DNA of 64,000 nt from an uncultured Tenacibaculum sp. (lineage in GTDB: Bacteria > Bacteroidota > Bacteroidia > Flavobacteriales > Flavobacteriaceae), in contig CANMWK010000001.1 in the NCBI GenBank assembly GCA_947501615.1, positions 124,001 to 188,000 on the forward strand, read 5' to 3'. Each line of letters starts with the position of its first letter. The stretch's first letter is position 1. Position numbers and translations under genes: made by a program. Below are positions 34,985 to 44,531 of the stretch, one piece after another. The notes under the pieces were generated by a model. The model was given only the letters and a program-made list of their open reading frames with translations, had not been told where the DNA came from and made no database searches.

Positions 34985-35674
34985 TTAATGCATTGTGAAT
35001 ATGGTAAGTAAAATTCCCAAAAGTATAGCAATAAACTTTTTTAAATTAAACTTATGATTTTCTGAGCTTTCAAATAGTATTATAGTAGAAATATGTAAGA
35101 ATACACCAATAATTAAAGCTGTTATTTCCTGATTAAATTGTTGAAGTAAATTTATGGTTTGTCCTAAAAAATAACCAATAGGACTCATTAAACTAAAAAT
35201 GAAAAGATACAGGAAGGTCTTAGATTTAGAAAAATTAGAATGTAAAAAAAATGTAGTTAAAATAATAGCAACAGGAATTTTATGGATAACAATAGCCCAT
35301 AATAAATTATCATTAGCACTATGAATAGGTAACCCTTCAGAGAAAGCGTGTAATGATAAACTCGCAAATAGTAACCAAGGAAATGTATTTGTGTTTGAAT
35401 GTAAGTGCGCATGTCCATGTTCAGCGCCTTTAGAAAAGGATTCTAAAATAGATTGAAACAATATACCCACTAATATCAAAATTCCTAATCTATGGAATAC
35501 TGTATGGTCATGAGCATGTCCGTATACCTCTGGTAGCAGATGTAAGACAGTTACAGATAATAAATAAGCACCACTAAATGCTAATAACAATCTAGTGTAA
35601 AGTTTATTAGGTTTCCTGTAAAGAACAAAAGCACCACCTAATAGTACAGATCCAATTAAGAGTATATAACTCAT
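34985..35674 (-). CDS. ZIP-family metal transporter
   Basis: 229 residues with about seven hydrophobic segments. The ZIP metal site is visible as LHAFSEGLPI and VIHKIPVAI in consecutive helices. A His-rich cytoplasmic loop (EHGHAHLH) and a His-rich outer loop (YGHAHDHT) fit divalent cation (zinc-type) uptake. Its start overlaps the stop of the upstream methyltransferase gene by 4 bases (ATGA). Confidence 0.92.
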   Translation of the reverse strand: MSYILLIGSVLLGGAFVLYRKPNKLYTRLLLAFSGAYLLSVTVLHLLPEVYGHAHDHTVFHRLGILILVGILFQSILESFSKGAEHGHAHLHSNTNTFPWLLFASLSLHAFSEGLPIHSANDNLLWAIVIHKIPVAIILTTFFLHSNFSKSKTFLYLFIFSLMSPIGYFLGQTINLLQQFNQEITALIIGVFLHISTIILFESSENHKFNLKKFIAILLGILLTIFTMH

Positions 35675-36396
35675 TTAGCAACTAAAATTAATCGATTAGA
35701 ATTTTTTTCCTCAAAAGAGTTTAAGTTGTAATCGCCAAAAATATCAATAATTTCTAAGCCTACAGTTTCAAAATAATTTTTCATTTTATCAAAAGTTAAA
35801 AATTTAACTTTTTCAGTAAATGAATACTCTTTATTGTCTGCTGAAAAGTTGATATGTTTCAGTATAAATCCGTTTTTAACTTCACGTTTAATATGAAATT
35901 CAATACTATCAATAGTTTTAGTTTCTTGCTTTACAAGGTGTTCTTCCGTTTTAATAACATTTAAAAAATCTAAAACTAGAACAGCATTGTCTTTTAAACC
36001 ACTTTTGATAGCTTTTAATACTTGAAGATCTTCATTGTCATCATCAAAATAACCAAAACTGGTAAACAAATTGAAAATAGCATCATATTTATGGGTAAGT
36101 GTTTTACGCATGTCCCAAACTTCAAAACGTAGGGTTTCGTTTTCAAATTGTTTTGCATGTTGAATACTATTTTCACTTAAATCCCCGCCAGTAACCTTAT
36201 ATCCTAAAGAATTTAAATAAATTGAATGACGACCTTTGCCACAAGGTAAGTCTGCAATATGAGCAGATTTTGGAAGTTGTAGATGCGTTGTGATATTTTT
36301 CATAAACAACTGCGCATCTTCATCATTTCTATGTTTATATAATGTATGATAATAAGGTGTGTTAAACCAAGAACTAAACCAATCTTTTGTTTCCAT
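35671..36396 (-). CDS. class I SAM-dependent methyltransferase
   Basis: 241 residues. The SAM-binding motif I is ADLPCGKGRHSIYL, followed by motif II acid in VTGGDLS and a motif IV-like DAIFNLFTSFGYF. The substrate is unknown; small-molecule methylation is likely by family. A TACTTTTG box on the minus strand (36411-36418) is near the start. It is translationally coupled to the ZIP gene, though a functional link is unproven. Confidence 0.88.
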   Translation of the reverse strand: METKDWFSSWFNTPYYHTLYKHRNDEDAQLFMKNITTHLQLPKSAHIADLPCGKGRHSIYLNSLGYKVTGGDLSENSIQHAKQFENETLRFEVWDMRKTLTHKYDAIFNLFTSFGYFDDDNEDLQVLKAIKSGLKDNAVLVLDFLNVIKTEEHLVKQETKTIDSIEFHIKREVKNGFILKHINFSADNKEYSFTEKVKFLTFDKMKNYFETVGLEIIDIFGDYNLNSFEEKNSNRLILVAK

Positions 36397-36475
36397 AAGT
36401 AATATGGACGCAAAAGTAATGAAAACTTACATTTTCTTTCCTCAATTAATACGTAAAAACACAATAATTAAAATG

Positions 36476-36483
36476 TATTTTTG
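36476..36483 (+). promoter_or_regulatory. -7 box for the RNA methyltransferase gene
   Basis: TATTTTTG, 18 bp before the ATG at 36502; start near 36490, giving a very short leader. Confidence 0.5.
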
Positions 36484-36501
36484 CAGTCTAAGTTATAGTA
36501 G

Positions 36502-37668
36502 ATGGACAAAGATTTTAAAATGGTGGCGACAACCATTTCTGGTTTAGAAGGAGTTTTAGCAGATGAGTTAAGGCATTTAGGAGCTAGAGAGGTAAAAGAA
36601 GGAATTAGGAGTGTATATTTTAGAGGTGATAAAGGGTTTTTATATAAAGCGAATATTGCTTTAAGAACAGCTATACGAATATTAAAACCAATTAAGAGAA
36701 GCAAAATCTTTGATGAAGAAGATTTATATGAAGCTATTCAACGTGTAAAATGGGAGCGTTTATTAGATGTTGATGGTACTTTTGCTATTGATGCAGTGGT
36801 GTATTCTAAGAATTTTACTTCAAACTCTCATTATATAGCTTTAAAATCTAAAGATGCTATTGCTGATTATTTTGTGCATAAATACAAGAAAAGACCTAAT
36901 GTTGATTTAAAATATCCTGATGTTAAAGTTCATATTCATATTCATAAAGAATGGTTGACAATTTCTTTAGATAGCTCAGGAGATTCTTTGCATAAACGTG
37001 GCTACAGAAGTGCTACTAACATAGCGCCAATAAATGAAGTTTTAGCTGCAGGTTTGATTTTACTTTCAGGATATAAAGGCGAAGAAAATTTTATCGACCC
37101 AATGTGTGGTTCTGGAACCTTATTAATTGAAGCAGCAATGATTGCTAATAATATTCCAGCAAATATTAATCGTAAACATTTTGCATTTGAAAATTGGAAG
37201 GATTATGATGAAGATTTATATTTTATAATTCAAGATTCGTTATTAAAGAAAATTAGAAATGCACATCATAAAATCATGGGGTTTGATAAAGCACCTTCTG
37301 CAGTTAAAAAAGCAAAACAAAATATAATTAATGCTAATCTGGAAGAGTTTATTGGTGTACATCATGTGAATTTTTTTAATTCAAAAAAAGAAGTCTTTGG
37401 AAAAACAACAATTTTATTTAATCCTCCTTATGGAGAACGTTTAAATATTGATGTAGAAGAGTTCTATAAAAAAATAGGAGATACTTTAAAACACGGATAT
37501 CCTAATTCTACAGCATGGTTAATTACATCAGACTTTAATGCTTTAAAGTCTGTGGGATTAAGAACTTCTAAAAGACTACCTATTAAAAACGGAGATTTAG
37601 ATTGTAGATTTGTAAAGTATGAACTTTACGAAGGAAGTAAAAAAACAAAAAAGTTTAGCGAGAGCTAA
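36502..37668 (+). CDS. THUMP-domain RNA methyltransferase (RlmL-type)
   Basis: 388 residues. An N-terminal ferredoxin-like and THUMP region (about 1-160) binds RNA. The catalytic domain has PMCGSGTLLIEAA (SAM motif I) and NPPYGER (motif IV of N2-guanine methyltransferases), as in the 23S rRNA m2G2445 enzyme half of E. coli RlmL. Length and order match the single-activity bacterial form. The stop codon (37666-37668) lies inside the terminator hairpin, so translation of the last codons and termination share the same bases. Confidence 0.9.
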   Translation: MDKDFKMVATTISGLEGVLADELRHLGAREVKEGIRSVYFRGDKGFLYKANIALRTAIRILKPIKRSKIFDEEDLYEAIQRVKWERLLDVDGTFAIDAVVYSKNFTSNSHYIALKSKDAIADYFVHKYKKRPNVDLKYPDVKVHIHIHKEWLTISLDSSGDSLHKRGYRSATNIAPINEVLAAGLILLSGYKGEENFIDPMCGSGTLLIEAAMIANNIPANINRKHFAFENWKDYDEDLYFIIQDSLLKKIRNAHHKIMGFDKAPSAVKKAKQNIINANLEEFIGVHHVNFFNSKKEVFGKTTILFNPPYGERLNIDVEEFYKKIGDTLKHGYPNSTAWLITSDFNALKSVGLRTSKRLPIKNGDLDCRFVKYELYEGSKKTKKFSES

Positions 37669-37677
37669 ACTTTTTTT
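37647..37677 (+). terminator. terminator overlapping the 3' end of the methyltransferase gene
   Basis: AAAAAAGTTTAGC (37647-37659) pairs with GCTAAACTTTTTT after a GAGA tetraloop; the coding stop is within the second arm. Confidence 0.85.
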
Positions 37678-37702
37678 GTGTAGTTATGTAACTGTTAATC
37701 TA

Positions 37703-38470
37703 TTACTTTTTAAATAAGTAACTGTCAAAACTCTTTCCATTTATTCTAGTATACTTAGAGTCGATATCATAGTTAACAATCATGTTTTTCATACTAAAGT
37801 CTCCAGAGACTTCCATGTATTTAATATTTAAATCTTCTTCAAATTTCACATTATTAAACGACACCCCGCGATCAAATTTGGTATACTTAAATGTAGCAGT
37901 TTCTTTAAAAATAGAGTTAGAAAAGCTTACAAATGTTTTAAACTTAGCACGTTTGAATGTAGCAGGCTCATCAAAATTAGTATTCTTAAATGATATTTCT
38001 TTATTAAAAAAAGCGTATTTGAAAGTAGTGTCTTCTAAAAATTTTGTTCCACTGAAATCTGTATTGTCTTTAAATTCTGAAAATTTAAACATTGCTTTAC
38101 CTTCAAATGTACAATCTTGAAAAGTTACACTTTCTTCAAAATTGGCAATAAAAGTATAGCCACTATCTTCATGAGGAATGTAAGCAAGTAAATCATCTTT
38201 AAATGTACAGTTAACAAATGAGATCTTACTTGAAATTTGTTTTTCTACTTTATTAGAACCACCATTATTCCACCATTTCTTTCTTTTGGGTAATTTCGGT
38301 AGTGTTTTGTTCATATACGTTAAATCTAACACACCAACTATAGTTGCATTATTTATGGTAATATGCTCTTCTTTAGATAAAGCATCTAAAATATCATTTG
38401 CATTTATTCTTTTCTGTGCTATTAAAGTAGTACCAATAAATAGTAATACGAGTGTTGTAATTGTTTTCAT
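37703..38470 (-). CDS. secreted pentapeptide-repeat-like protein
   Basis: 255 residues with a signal peptide (TLVLLFIGTTLIAQ). From about residue 80 the chain repeats in fives with Phe at the central position (SFVNCTFKDD, VTFQDCTFEG, TTFKYAFFNK, ISFKNTNFDE, ATFKRAKFKT), the pattern of a right-handed quadrilateral beta helix. A basic, Trp-containing insertion (PKLPKRKKWWNNGG) precedes it. Such folds in the envelope bind proteins or mimic DNA; no target is evident. Ends near the convergent methyltransferase gene. Confidence 0.8.
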   Translation of the reverse strand: MKTITTLVLLFIGTTLIAQKRINANDILDALSKEEHITINNATIVGVLDLTYMNKTLPKLPKRKKWWNNGGSNKVEKQISSKISFVNCTFKDDLLAYIPHEDSGYTFIANFEESVTFQDCTFEGKAMFKFSEFKDNTDFSGTKFLEDTTFKYAFFNKEISFKNTNFDEPATFKRAKFKTFVSFSNSIFKETATFKYTKFDRGVSFNNVKFEEDLNIKYMEVSGDFSMKNMIVNYDIDSKYTRINGKSFDSYLFKK

Positions 38471-38525
38471 GATGTAAAAAGTTTACTTATTCATCTTAAA
38501 GACAATGAAGTTTTAAATATGTTAC

Positions 38526-38557
38526 AAAAAAAACGCCCAATACGATTGGGCGTTTAT
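38526..38557 (-). terminator. HU gene terminator
   Basis: AAACGCCCAA (38531-38540) and TTGGGCGTTT (38546-38555) with an A run upstream, which is a T run on the minus strand. Confidence 0.85.
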
Positions 38558-38578
38558 ATACTGTTTAGTTTTCGATTT

Positions 38579-38851
38579 TTAGTTTACTGAATCGCTTAAA
38601 CCAGCACCTGCTTTAAACTTTACTACGTTTTTAGCAGCGATTTGAATTTCTTTTCCAGTTTGAGGGTTTCTTCCGCTTCTAGCAGCTCTTTGAGATACTG
38701 ACCAAGTTCCCCATCCAACTAAAGCAACTTTTTCACCTTTTTTTAAAGCGCCAGTTACGTTGTTAGTTAAAGAATCTAATGCAGCTTTAGCAGCAGCTTT
38801 TGAAATTCCTGCGTCAGCAGCCATTGCATCGATTAACTCAGACTTGTTCAT
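38579..38851 (-). CDS. HU-family DNA-binding protein
   Basis: 90 residues, the normal HU length. [18 protein letters not shown] starts a typical helical dimerisation half, and [23 protein letters not shown] is the DNA-bending arm signature with its intercalating proline. A nucleoid protein that bends DNA and is usually abundant. An exact consensus promoter (38902-38931) and two 13-bp direct repeats 21 bp apart lie upstream. Confidence 0.97.
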   Translation of the reverse strand: MNKSELIDAMAADAGISKAAAKAALDSLTNNVTGALKKGEKVALVGWGTWSVSQRAARSGRNPQTGKEIQIAAKNVVKFKAGAGLSDSVN

Positions 38852-38901
38852 AATTTGTAGATTTTAAAATTAATTAATAAATTTTTTGCTTAATCGCTTA
38901 A

Positions 38902-38931
38902 CAAATATAGATTTAATGGGGTATTGTGCAA
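38902..38931 (-). promoter_or_regulatory. HU promoter
   Basis: On the minus strand TTG (38929-38931), 19 bp, then TATATTTG (38902-38909): exact agreement with the Bacteroidota consensus and with the rplU promoter. Confidence 0.8.
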
Positions 38932-38953
38932 GTTGGTCTCCCAAAAAACAAGG

Positions 38954-38987
38954 GATTTGTTAATAAAAACACCTGATTTGTTAATAA
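38954..38987. repeat. 13-bp direct repeat upstream of HU promoter
   Basis: GATTTGTTAATAA occurs at 38954-38966 and 38975-38987, offset by 21 bp (two helical turns), 23 bp beyond the -33 element. It may be a regulator binding pair or an upstream activating element. Confidence 0.5.
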
Positions 38988-39036
38988 CCACAGTCAAAAA
39001 CCACCTAAAAACCTGTAAACCCTTATGAATAAAGGG

Positions 39037-39981
39037 CTACAGAGCCTTAGCGTTGTCAGCAAACGAAAAACCATTTAATAAGCTTGTTGCAGATAGTTTT
39101 TTCTTGCCCGAAATCTTTATTTCATCAATAATTAAAAATCCATCTTTAACAGCCACTTTAATTTCTTTTTTAGTAGTATGAATTGTTCCCGTTTTACTAT
39201 CGTGACTTATTTTTTGTTTAGAAACACTATAAATTTTCGCTGTAATTTCATCATCATTATTTAGTATAGTAGTCCATGCAGCTGGATAAGGATTTAATCC
39301 ACGGATATGATTATAAATATCATCTAGCGATTTAGACCAATCTATTTTGCAATTATGCGGGAATAATTTTGGAGCCGATTTTTCTTCCAGTTCAGGTTGT
39401 TTTATTGTTGTAACATTATCTGCCGCTATTAAAGCTACAGTTTCATTTACTAGTTCGGCACCTAAGTGCATTAGCTTATCATGCAATTCACCAACGATTT
39501 CATCAGGAGCAATGGTAACTTCTTTCTGTAATATAATTTCACCAGTATCAATTTTATCATCAATAAAAAAAGTAGTAACACCAGTTTTTGTTTCACCATT
39601 AATAATAGCCCAATTAATAGGAGCGGCTCCTCTGTACTCAGGTAATAAAGATGCATGTAAATTAAAAGTACCATATGTTGGCATTTTCCAAACTATAGTT
39701 GGTAACATTCTAAAAGCAACAACAATTTGTAAGTCAGCTTTTAAATCACTTAACTCTTGAATAAATGACGTTGCTTTTAAATTTTTAGGCTGTAAAATAG
39801 TAAGACCTTCTGAAGCAGCATATTTTTTCACTGCAGATTCGTTCAGTTTTCTTCCTCTACCTGCTGGTTTATCTGGAGCAGTAATTACTCCAACTATAGT
39901 ATGTTTTTTTTCTACAAGTTTTTTTAAAATGGTCACTGCAAAATCTGGAGTTCCCATAAAAACAATTCTTAAATCTTTCAT
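39037..39981 (-). CDS. fmt: methionyl-tRNA formyltransferase
   Basis: 314 residues. Formylates Met-tRNA for initiation with 10-formyl-THF. N-terminal VFMGTPDFAV, catalytic triad N107, H109 (FNLHASLLPEYRG) and D145 (DDKIDTGEI), and a C-terminal tRNA-binding OB domain. It starts one base after the recQ stop, in an ATPase-recQ-fmt operon. Confidence 0.97.
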   Translation of the reverse strand: MKDLRIVFMGTPDFAVTILKKLVEKKHTIVGVITAPDKPAGRGRKLNESAVKKYAASEGLTILQPKNLKATSFIQELSDLKADLQIVVAFRMLPTIVWKMPTYGTFNLHASLLPEYRGAAPINWAIINGETKTGVTTFFIDDKIDTGEIILQKEVTIAPDEIVGELHDKLMHLGAELVNETVALIAADNVTTIKQPELEEKSAPKLFPHNCKIDWSKSLDDIYNHIRGLNPYPAAWTTILNNDDEITAKIYSVSKQKISHDSKTGTIHTTKKEIKVAVKDGFLIIDEIKISGKKKLSATSLLNGFSFADNAKAL

Positions 39982-41865
39982 TTATACAAGTAAATAGGTG
40001 TTATAATTGGTTGCCTTAATCTTTTCTTCAGCTAGTAATTTCCGCAAATGTATTAAAATGTCTCTTTTTTTATAGGGTAAAAGTTCACAGATTTCTCTTG
40101 AAGAAATTTCATTACGATTTTTAATGAGGTCTAATATCTCTAAAGAAACATCAATAACCTGTTCTTTACGTAAACAAACATCACAAGTTTTACATGCTTT
40201 AGCGTTTTCTTCACCAAAATAGGAGAGGAGTTGCACACTTCTACAAACACTATCGTTTCTAATAAAATGAATTAAATTTTTAATTTTCTCATATTTATAA
40301 CTCAATAGTTGCGTCATTTTTTTTGAAGAACGATTGATCGTAATGTCATCTTCTCTTGGATGTAAAAAATATAATGTACTATTTTTTGAAGATTTTGTAT
40401 AGTTAATAATTTGATCTGTATGTAATTCTTCTAAGGTATCAATAACTATTCTTGAAGTTATTCCTAAAAGTTTGGCAATAGTAAATTCATTAATTTGTAC
40501 CTCTTGTTCAAATACACCACCATACATTCTTAATAATGTATCAATAAATTTTACTTTTTTACGGTTTGCATAGGTGTAAGAGTTTAATTGATTATGATGA
40601 ATCAAGAATTGTATTGTAGACTTTTTTTTGTTGAAATGATGTAATTCAATAATACCAAAGTTATTTAGTATTTGTAGGATATTAAAAACTTTTCTAGTGG
40701 GTAGATTGTATGTAGTACAAAAGTCTAAAATATTAAAATCGAAACCGCTTTCTATAAATTCCCCCTTAGCTATCTGAAAGTACTGGTATAACTTAGCATG
40801 TGTAAATTTAATTTCCTTTAGCGTTGGTTGCGAATTTTTAAAAAGTTCTAATGTTAACTTTATATCACTTTCGTTAGTTAATGTAATAGCATACGATTGT
40901 TCATTATTACGACCAGCTCTTCCAGCTTCTTGAACATAGTTCTCAATAGAACTAGGGATATTATAATGTATAACAATTTTAACATCAGCTCTATCTATTC
41001 CCATACCAAAAGCATTTGTTGCTACAATAATAGGTGTGGTATTATTCATCCAACTCGTGTAGGCAACTTCTTTTTCTGTAGCAGATAACCCTCCATGATA
41101 TGAAGTTGCATGAAAGTTATTTGCGCAAAGGAAATTTGCAATTTCTATCGTTTTTTTTCTTGAGCTGACATATACAATAGTTGGAGCTATTATTTTTGTG
41201 CAAATTTCTTTAAGTCGATATAATTTATCTTCACTTTTTAAAATACGATAACTTACATTAGGCTTGTAAAAAGATTGTTTAAATACAGTAGGTGTTTCTA
41301 AATTTAAAATACTTTTTATATCAACTAAAACCTTCTTTGTAGCTGTAGCTGTTACGGCAATTATTGATGTATTGGGTTGAAGTGTTCTTAAGATTGATAA
41401 TTGCGCATATGAAGGTCTAAAATCGTGCCCCCATTCCGAAATACAATGTGCTTCATCAATAGCAAAAAATGAAATTGATAATTGTTTTATTTTTTCTTGA
41501 ATAAATTTAGACTGAATTCTTTCAGGAGACAGATATAAAAACTTATAGTTTCCAAATTTAAGATTATCGAAAATACGAATAATCTCATCTTGCGAACTCC
41601 CTGAAGGAATATGAAGTGCTTTTATTCCTTTTTTATCTAGGTTTTGAACTTGATCATTAATTAAAGCAATAAGAGGAGAAATAACAATACAAACTCCTTC
41701 TAACAACAATGCGGGTATTTGATAACATATTGATTTTCCTCCACCTGTTGGTAGTAAAGCTATGGTATCATTAGCATTTAAAACAGTGTTAATTATAGTT
41801 AACTGTTGTCCTCTAAATGTATTAAATCCCCAATACTTTTTTAATATATCAGTAGGGTTGCTCAC
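39982..41865 (-). CDS. recQ: RecQ-family DNA helicase lacking HRDC
   Basis: 627 residues. An SF2 3'-5' helicase: Walker A LLPTGGGKSICYQ (41-45 GGGKS), DEAHC, SAT-like VTATAT, and motif VI QEAGRAGR. RecQ zinc cysteines follow (CRSVQLLSYFGE...CKTCDVCL). The C-terminus is a winged-helix-like segment (EISSREICELLPYKKRDI); the HRDC domain of E. coli RecQ is absent. It acts in replication-fork repair and recombination. Confidence 0.95.
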   Translation of the reverse strand: MSNPTDILKKYWGFNTFRGQQLTIINTVLNANDTIALLPTGGGKSICYQIPALLLEGVCIVISPLIALINDQVQNLDKKGIKALHIPSGSSQDEIIRIFDNLKFGNYKFLYLSPERIQSKFIQEKIKQLSISFFAIDEAHCISEWGHDFRPSYAQLSILRTLQPNTSIIAVTATATKKVLVDIKSILNLETPTVFKQSFYKPNVSYRILKSEDKLYRLKEICTKIIAPTIVYVSSRKKTIEIANFLCANNFHATSYHGGLSATEKEVAYTSWMNNTTPIIVATNAFGMGIDRADVKIVIHYNIPSSIENYVQEAGRAGRNNEQSYAITLTNESDIKLTLELFKNSQPTLKEIKFTHAKLYQYFQIAKGEFIESGFDFNILDFCTTYNLPTRKVFNILQILNNFGIIELHHFNKKKSTIQFLIHHNQLNSYTYANRKKVKFIDTLLRMYGGVFEQEVQINEFTIAKLLGITSRIVIDTLEELHTDQIINYTKSSKNSTLYFLHPREDDITINRSSKKMTQLLSYKYEKIKNLIHFIRNDSVCRSVQLLSYFGEENAKACKTCDVCLRKEQVIDVSLEILDLIKNRNEISSREICELLPYKKRDILIHLRKLLAEEKIKATNYNTYLLV

Positions 41866-41868
41866 AAA

Positions 41869-42399
41869 TTAAATATTATTCAAAATAAAATAACAACGAT
41901 TTCTTACACTATCAAAAGGCACATTAATAATTTCATAGCCTAAATCTGCATATACTTTATGTAAACAACTACTTATTTTTTTAGCCTGTTCGAATGTTTC
42001 ATAACGTTCATTGTCAGATCTATAAATTTTTTCCCAAGGTAAAAATTGAAATATCTTTGTATATCGATACTGTTCACTTTTTTTGGTGAAATCTTCAGGG
42101 AATTCAGTGTTGAAGTATTCTAAATACGCCTGAACACTAGGAATACCACGATCAAAAAAAACGACTTTTTTATTAGATTTATCGGCTTCTAAATATTGTT
42201 TTTCTCTACCTTCTAAAAGTTTATAACTAAATAAAAGAGGCTCTGTAAGGAAAAGTTGTTCGATACCTTTTTCTTGTGCTTCTCTTGTAACTTCCCTCGA
42301 AATTTCAGGCATGCATTTATAACCCCTTCGTTTTAAATATCTTAAAACAGAAGATTTTCCAGTTCCAGGTCCACCAATAAAAACAATTTTTTGTTGCAT
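41869..42399 (-). CDS. P-loop ATPase (AAA_28/NadR-like)
   Basis: 176 residues. Walker A GGPGTGKSS (9-17) at the N-terminus, a basic ISREVTREAQ segment and a Walker B-like VVFFDRGIPSVQAY, matching the small NadR-like kinase/ATPase group often annotated as AAA_28. The substrate is unknown; a nucleotide or nicotinamide riboside kinase-like role is possible. Its -7 box (42404-42411) lies so close that the mRNA may be nearly leaderless. It heads the recQ-fmt operon. Confidence 0.85.
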   Translation of the reverse strand: MQQKIVFIGGPGTGKSSVLRYLKRRGYKCMPEISREVTREAQEKGIEQLFLTEPLLFSYKLLEGREKQYLEADKSNKKVVFFDRGIPSVQAYLEYFNTEFPEDFTKKSEQYRYTKIFQFLPWEKIYRSDNERYETFEQAKKISSCLHKVYADLGYEIINVPFDSVRNRCYFILNNI

Positions 42400-42403
42400 A
42401 TTG

Positions 42404-42411
42404 CAAAAATA
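42404..42411 (-). promoter_or_regulatory. -7 box very close to a start codon
   Basis: TATTTTTG on the minus strand ends 5 bases from the ATG at 42399, so transcription would begin at or within 2 bases of the start codon. A divergent TAATTTTG box at 42444-42451 likely drives the DUF493-like gene. Confidence 0.5.
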
Positions 42412-42518
42412 CTAGTTTAGTAAATTATATATAATAAATAGTGTAATTTTGTGTTCAATTTTTATAATATTATTGTAATTATATTTTACAATTTAATTAA
42501 ATATAGATACTCAAAAGT

Positions 42519-42800
42519 ATGTCGGAACGAGAAGCTTTTTATGCAAATTTGAAAGAAAAGTTGAAAGAAACTACTAATTTTCCAACAAAATATTTATACA
42601 AATTTATTGTTTCTAGTGATGAAGATAAGATAAAACAAGTACAAGATATCTTCAATAAAGGTGGTGCAGTTATTAACACAAGGAAATCTAGATCAGGTAA
42701 ATACACTAGTGTTTCTATTCATATAAATGTTGCTGATGCAGATGAAGTAATAGCATATTATCAGCAAGCAGAAAAAGTAGAAGGCATTATATCATTATAA
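42519..42800 (+). CDS. DUF493 (YbeD-like) family protein
   Basis: 93 residues with the alpha/beta ACT-like fold pattern of DUF493 (FPTKYLYKFIVSS ... VSIHINVADADEVIAYYQQ). E. coli YbeD is a structural relative of unclear role linked to lipoate metabolism by gene neighbourhood; no such neighbours occur here. Divergent from the recQ operon. Confidence 0.8.
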   Translation: MSEREAFYANLKEKLKETTNFPTKYLYKFIVSSDEDKIKQVQDIFNKGGAVINTRKSRSGKYTSVSIHINVADADEVIAYYQQAEKVEGIISL

Positions 42801-42928
42801 AACCAAAAATAAATCAATATGAATTTTCATAATGTTTTTTTGCATTAAAATTAATGACAAATTATATATGAATATTCAAAAGAGTATTCTTTTACAGGGA
42901 TATTTTTAAAAACCAAAACCTCAAATAG

Positions 42929-44527
42929 ATGAAAACTAAATTAATCGTAACTATTACTTTATGTATTTCACACTTCCTCTTTGCACAAAAAGAAGAAGTT
43001 TTACTTACAATCAACGAAGAACCAATATATGTTTCTGAATTTAAAAGAGTTTATGAAAAAAATTTAGATCAAATTAAAGATGAAGAAAAGGATATTGATA
43101 AAAATTTAAATCTTTTTATCAATTACAAGTTAAAATTAATTGACGCTTATAAATTAAAATTAGATACGTCTAAGACTTATAAAAGTGAGTTAAAGTCGTA
43201 TAAGAATCAGTTAATGACACCGTATTTGCATGATGATGAATTTAAGAAACAAATGTTGAAAGAAGCTTATGAAAGGACTGTTGAAGAGGTTAGGGCCAGC
43301 CATATTGTTATTGCTTATCCAAAAAATAAACAAGATAATGATACAATAGCTTTAAAACAAAAGATAGAAAAAGCAAGACAAAGAGTATTAAATGGTGAAG
43401 ATTTTATTAAGGTAGCTAAAGAAGTTTCAGACGATCCTTCTGTAAAAATTAATGGCGGTGATTTAGGGTATTTTTCGGCATTTAGAATGGTCTATCAATT
43501 TGAAGATGTAGCTTACACTACAAAAATAGGAGAGGTTTCTAAGCCTTTTTCGACAAGATTTGGGTATCACATACTTAAGGTTACTGATAAAAGAAAATCG
43601 AGAGGAGAGTTTGAAGCAGCTCATATTTTAATTAGAGATCTTGCTGAAAAAGGGAAATCAAAAATAGATTCTATTTATGGATTAACTAAAGTAGGACAAG
43701 CATTTGAAGAGTTGGCAAAAACATATTCAGAAGACAATGGATCTGCAAAATATGGAGGTAAATTACCAAGGTTTGGGGCAGGAAGAATGGTTTTGCCTTT
43801 TGAAGATGCAGTTGCAGCTTTAACTAAACAAGGAGAAATTAGTAAACCTTTTAAAACTCAATTTGGATGGCATATTGTAAAATTGCTAAACAAATATCCT
43901 GTAAAATCTTTTAAAGATTTAGAAGAAGATCTGAAACGAAAGATAAGAACAAGTAATAGAGGTAATTTATCAACAAAACGATTAATTTCTAAATTAAATG
44001 GTGAATATAAGCCTATTGAAAATAAAGCGTTGCTTAAAAAGGTAATGAATAAAGAAGCTTTTAGTTCAAAAGATTCTACTTCAGTTATTTATTCAATAAA
44101 AGATAGAGAGATTAAACTAAAAGACTTTTTACAATTTTCACAAAATAAGGGGTATGTGCCTGCACAAGCAATTTGGAGTAAGTTTAAAGATCAAGAAATT
44201 TTAAATTACTATAAAGATAATCTTGGCAATATTTTTCCTGAGTATAAATATACACTTCAAGAGTACAAAGACGGTTTATTATTGTTTGATTTAATGAAGA
44301 TGAAAGTTTGGAATAAATCTCAAAAAGAAGATGAAGCTTTAGTGTCTTTTTTTAAAAAAAATAAGAAAAAATATAAAACAGAAGATATTGAAAAGGTTAG
44401 AGGAGAAGTGATTAATGATTATCAAAAGTTTTTAGAAGATTCTTGGATTAAAGATTTAAAATCTTCAAATACTATAAAGGTGAATAAAAGAGTACTTAAA
44501 AAAGTTAAAAAATCATACAAACAGTAA
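42929..44527 (+). CDS. periplasmic peptidyl-prolyl isomerase with two parvulin domains
   Basis: 532 residues with a signal peptide (LCISHFLFAQ). After a SurA-like helical N-region, two parvulin domains are seen: about 120-225 (RASHIVIAYPK ... GGDLGYFSAFRMVYQFEDV) and 230-330 (AAHILIRDLAEKG ... GGKLPRFGAGRMVLPFEDA). It would chaperone outer-membrane or secreted proteins. It is the first of three foldase-like genes; the next starts 4 bases after its stop. Confidence 0.92.
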   Translation: MKTKLIVTITLCISHFLFAQKEEVLLTINEEPIYVSEFKRVYEKNLDQIKDEEKDIDKNLNLFINYKLKLIDAYKLKLDTSKTYKSELKSYKNQLMTPYLHDDEFKKQMLKEAYERTVEEVRASHIVIAYPKNKQDNDTIALKQKIEKARQRVLNGEDFIKVAKEVSDDPSVKINGGDLGYFSAFRMVYQFEDVAYTTKIGEVSKPFSTRFGYHILKVTDKRKSRGEFEAAHILIRDLAEKGKSKIDSIYGLTKVGQAFEELAKTYSEDNGSAKYGGKLPRFGAGRMVLPFEDAVAALTKQGEISKPFKTQFGWHIVKLLNKYPVKSFKDLEEDLKRKIRTSNRGNLSTKRLISKLNGEYKPIENKALLKKVMNKEAFSSKDSTSVIYSIKDREIKLKDFLQFSQNKGYVPAQAIWSKFKDQEILNYYKDNLGNIFPEYKYTLQEYKDGLLLFDLMKMKVWNKSQKEDEALVSFFKKNKKKYKTEDIEKVRGEVINDYQKFLEDSWIKDLKSSNTIKVNKRVLKKVKKSYKQ

Positions 44528-44531
44528 TTAA

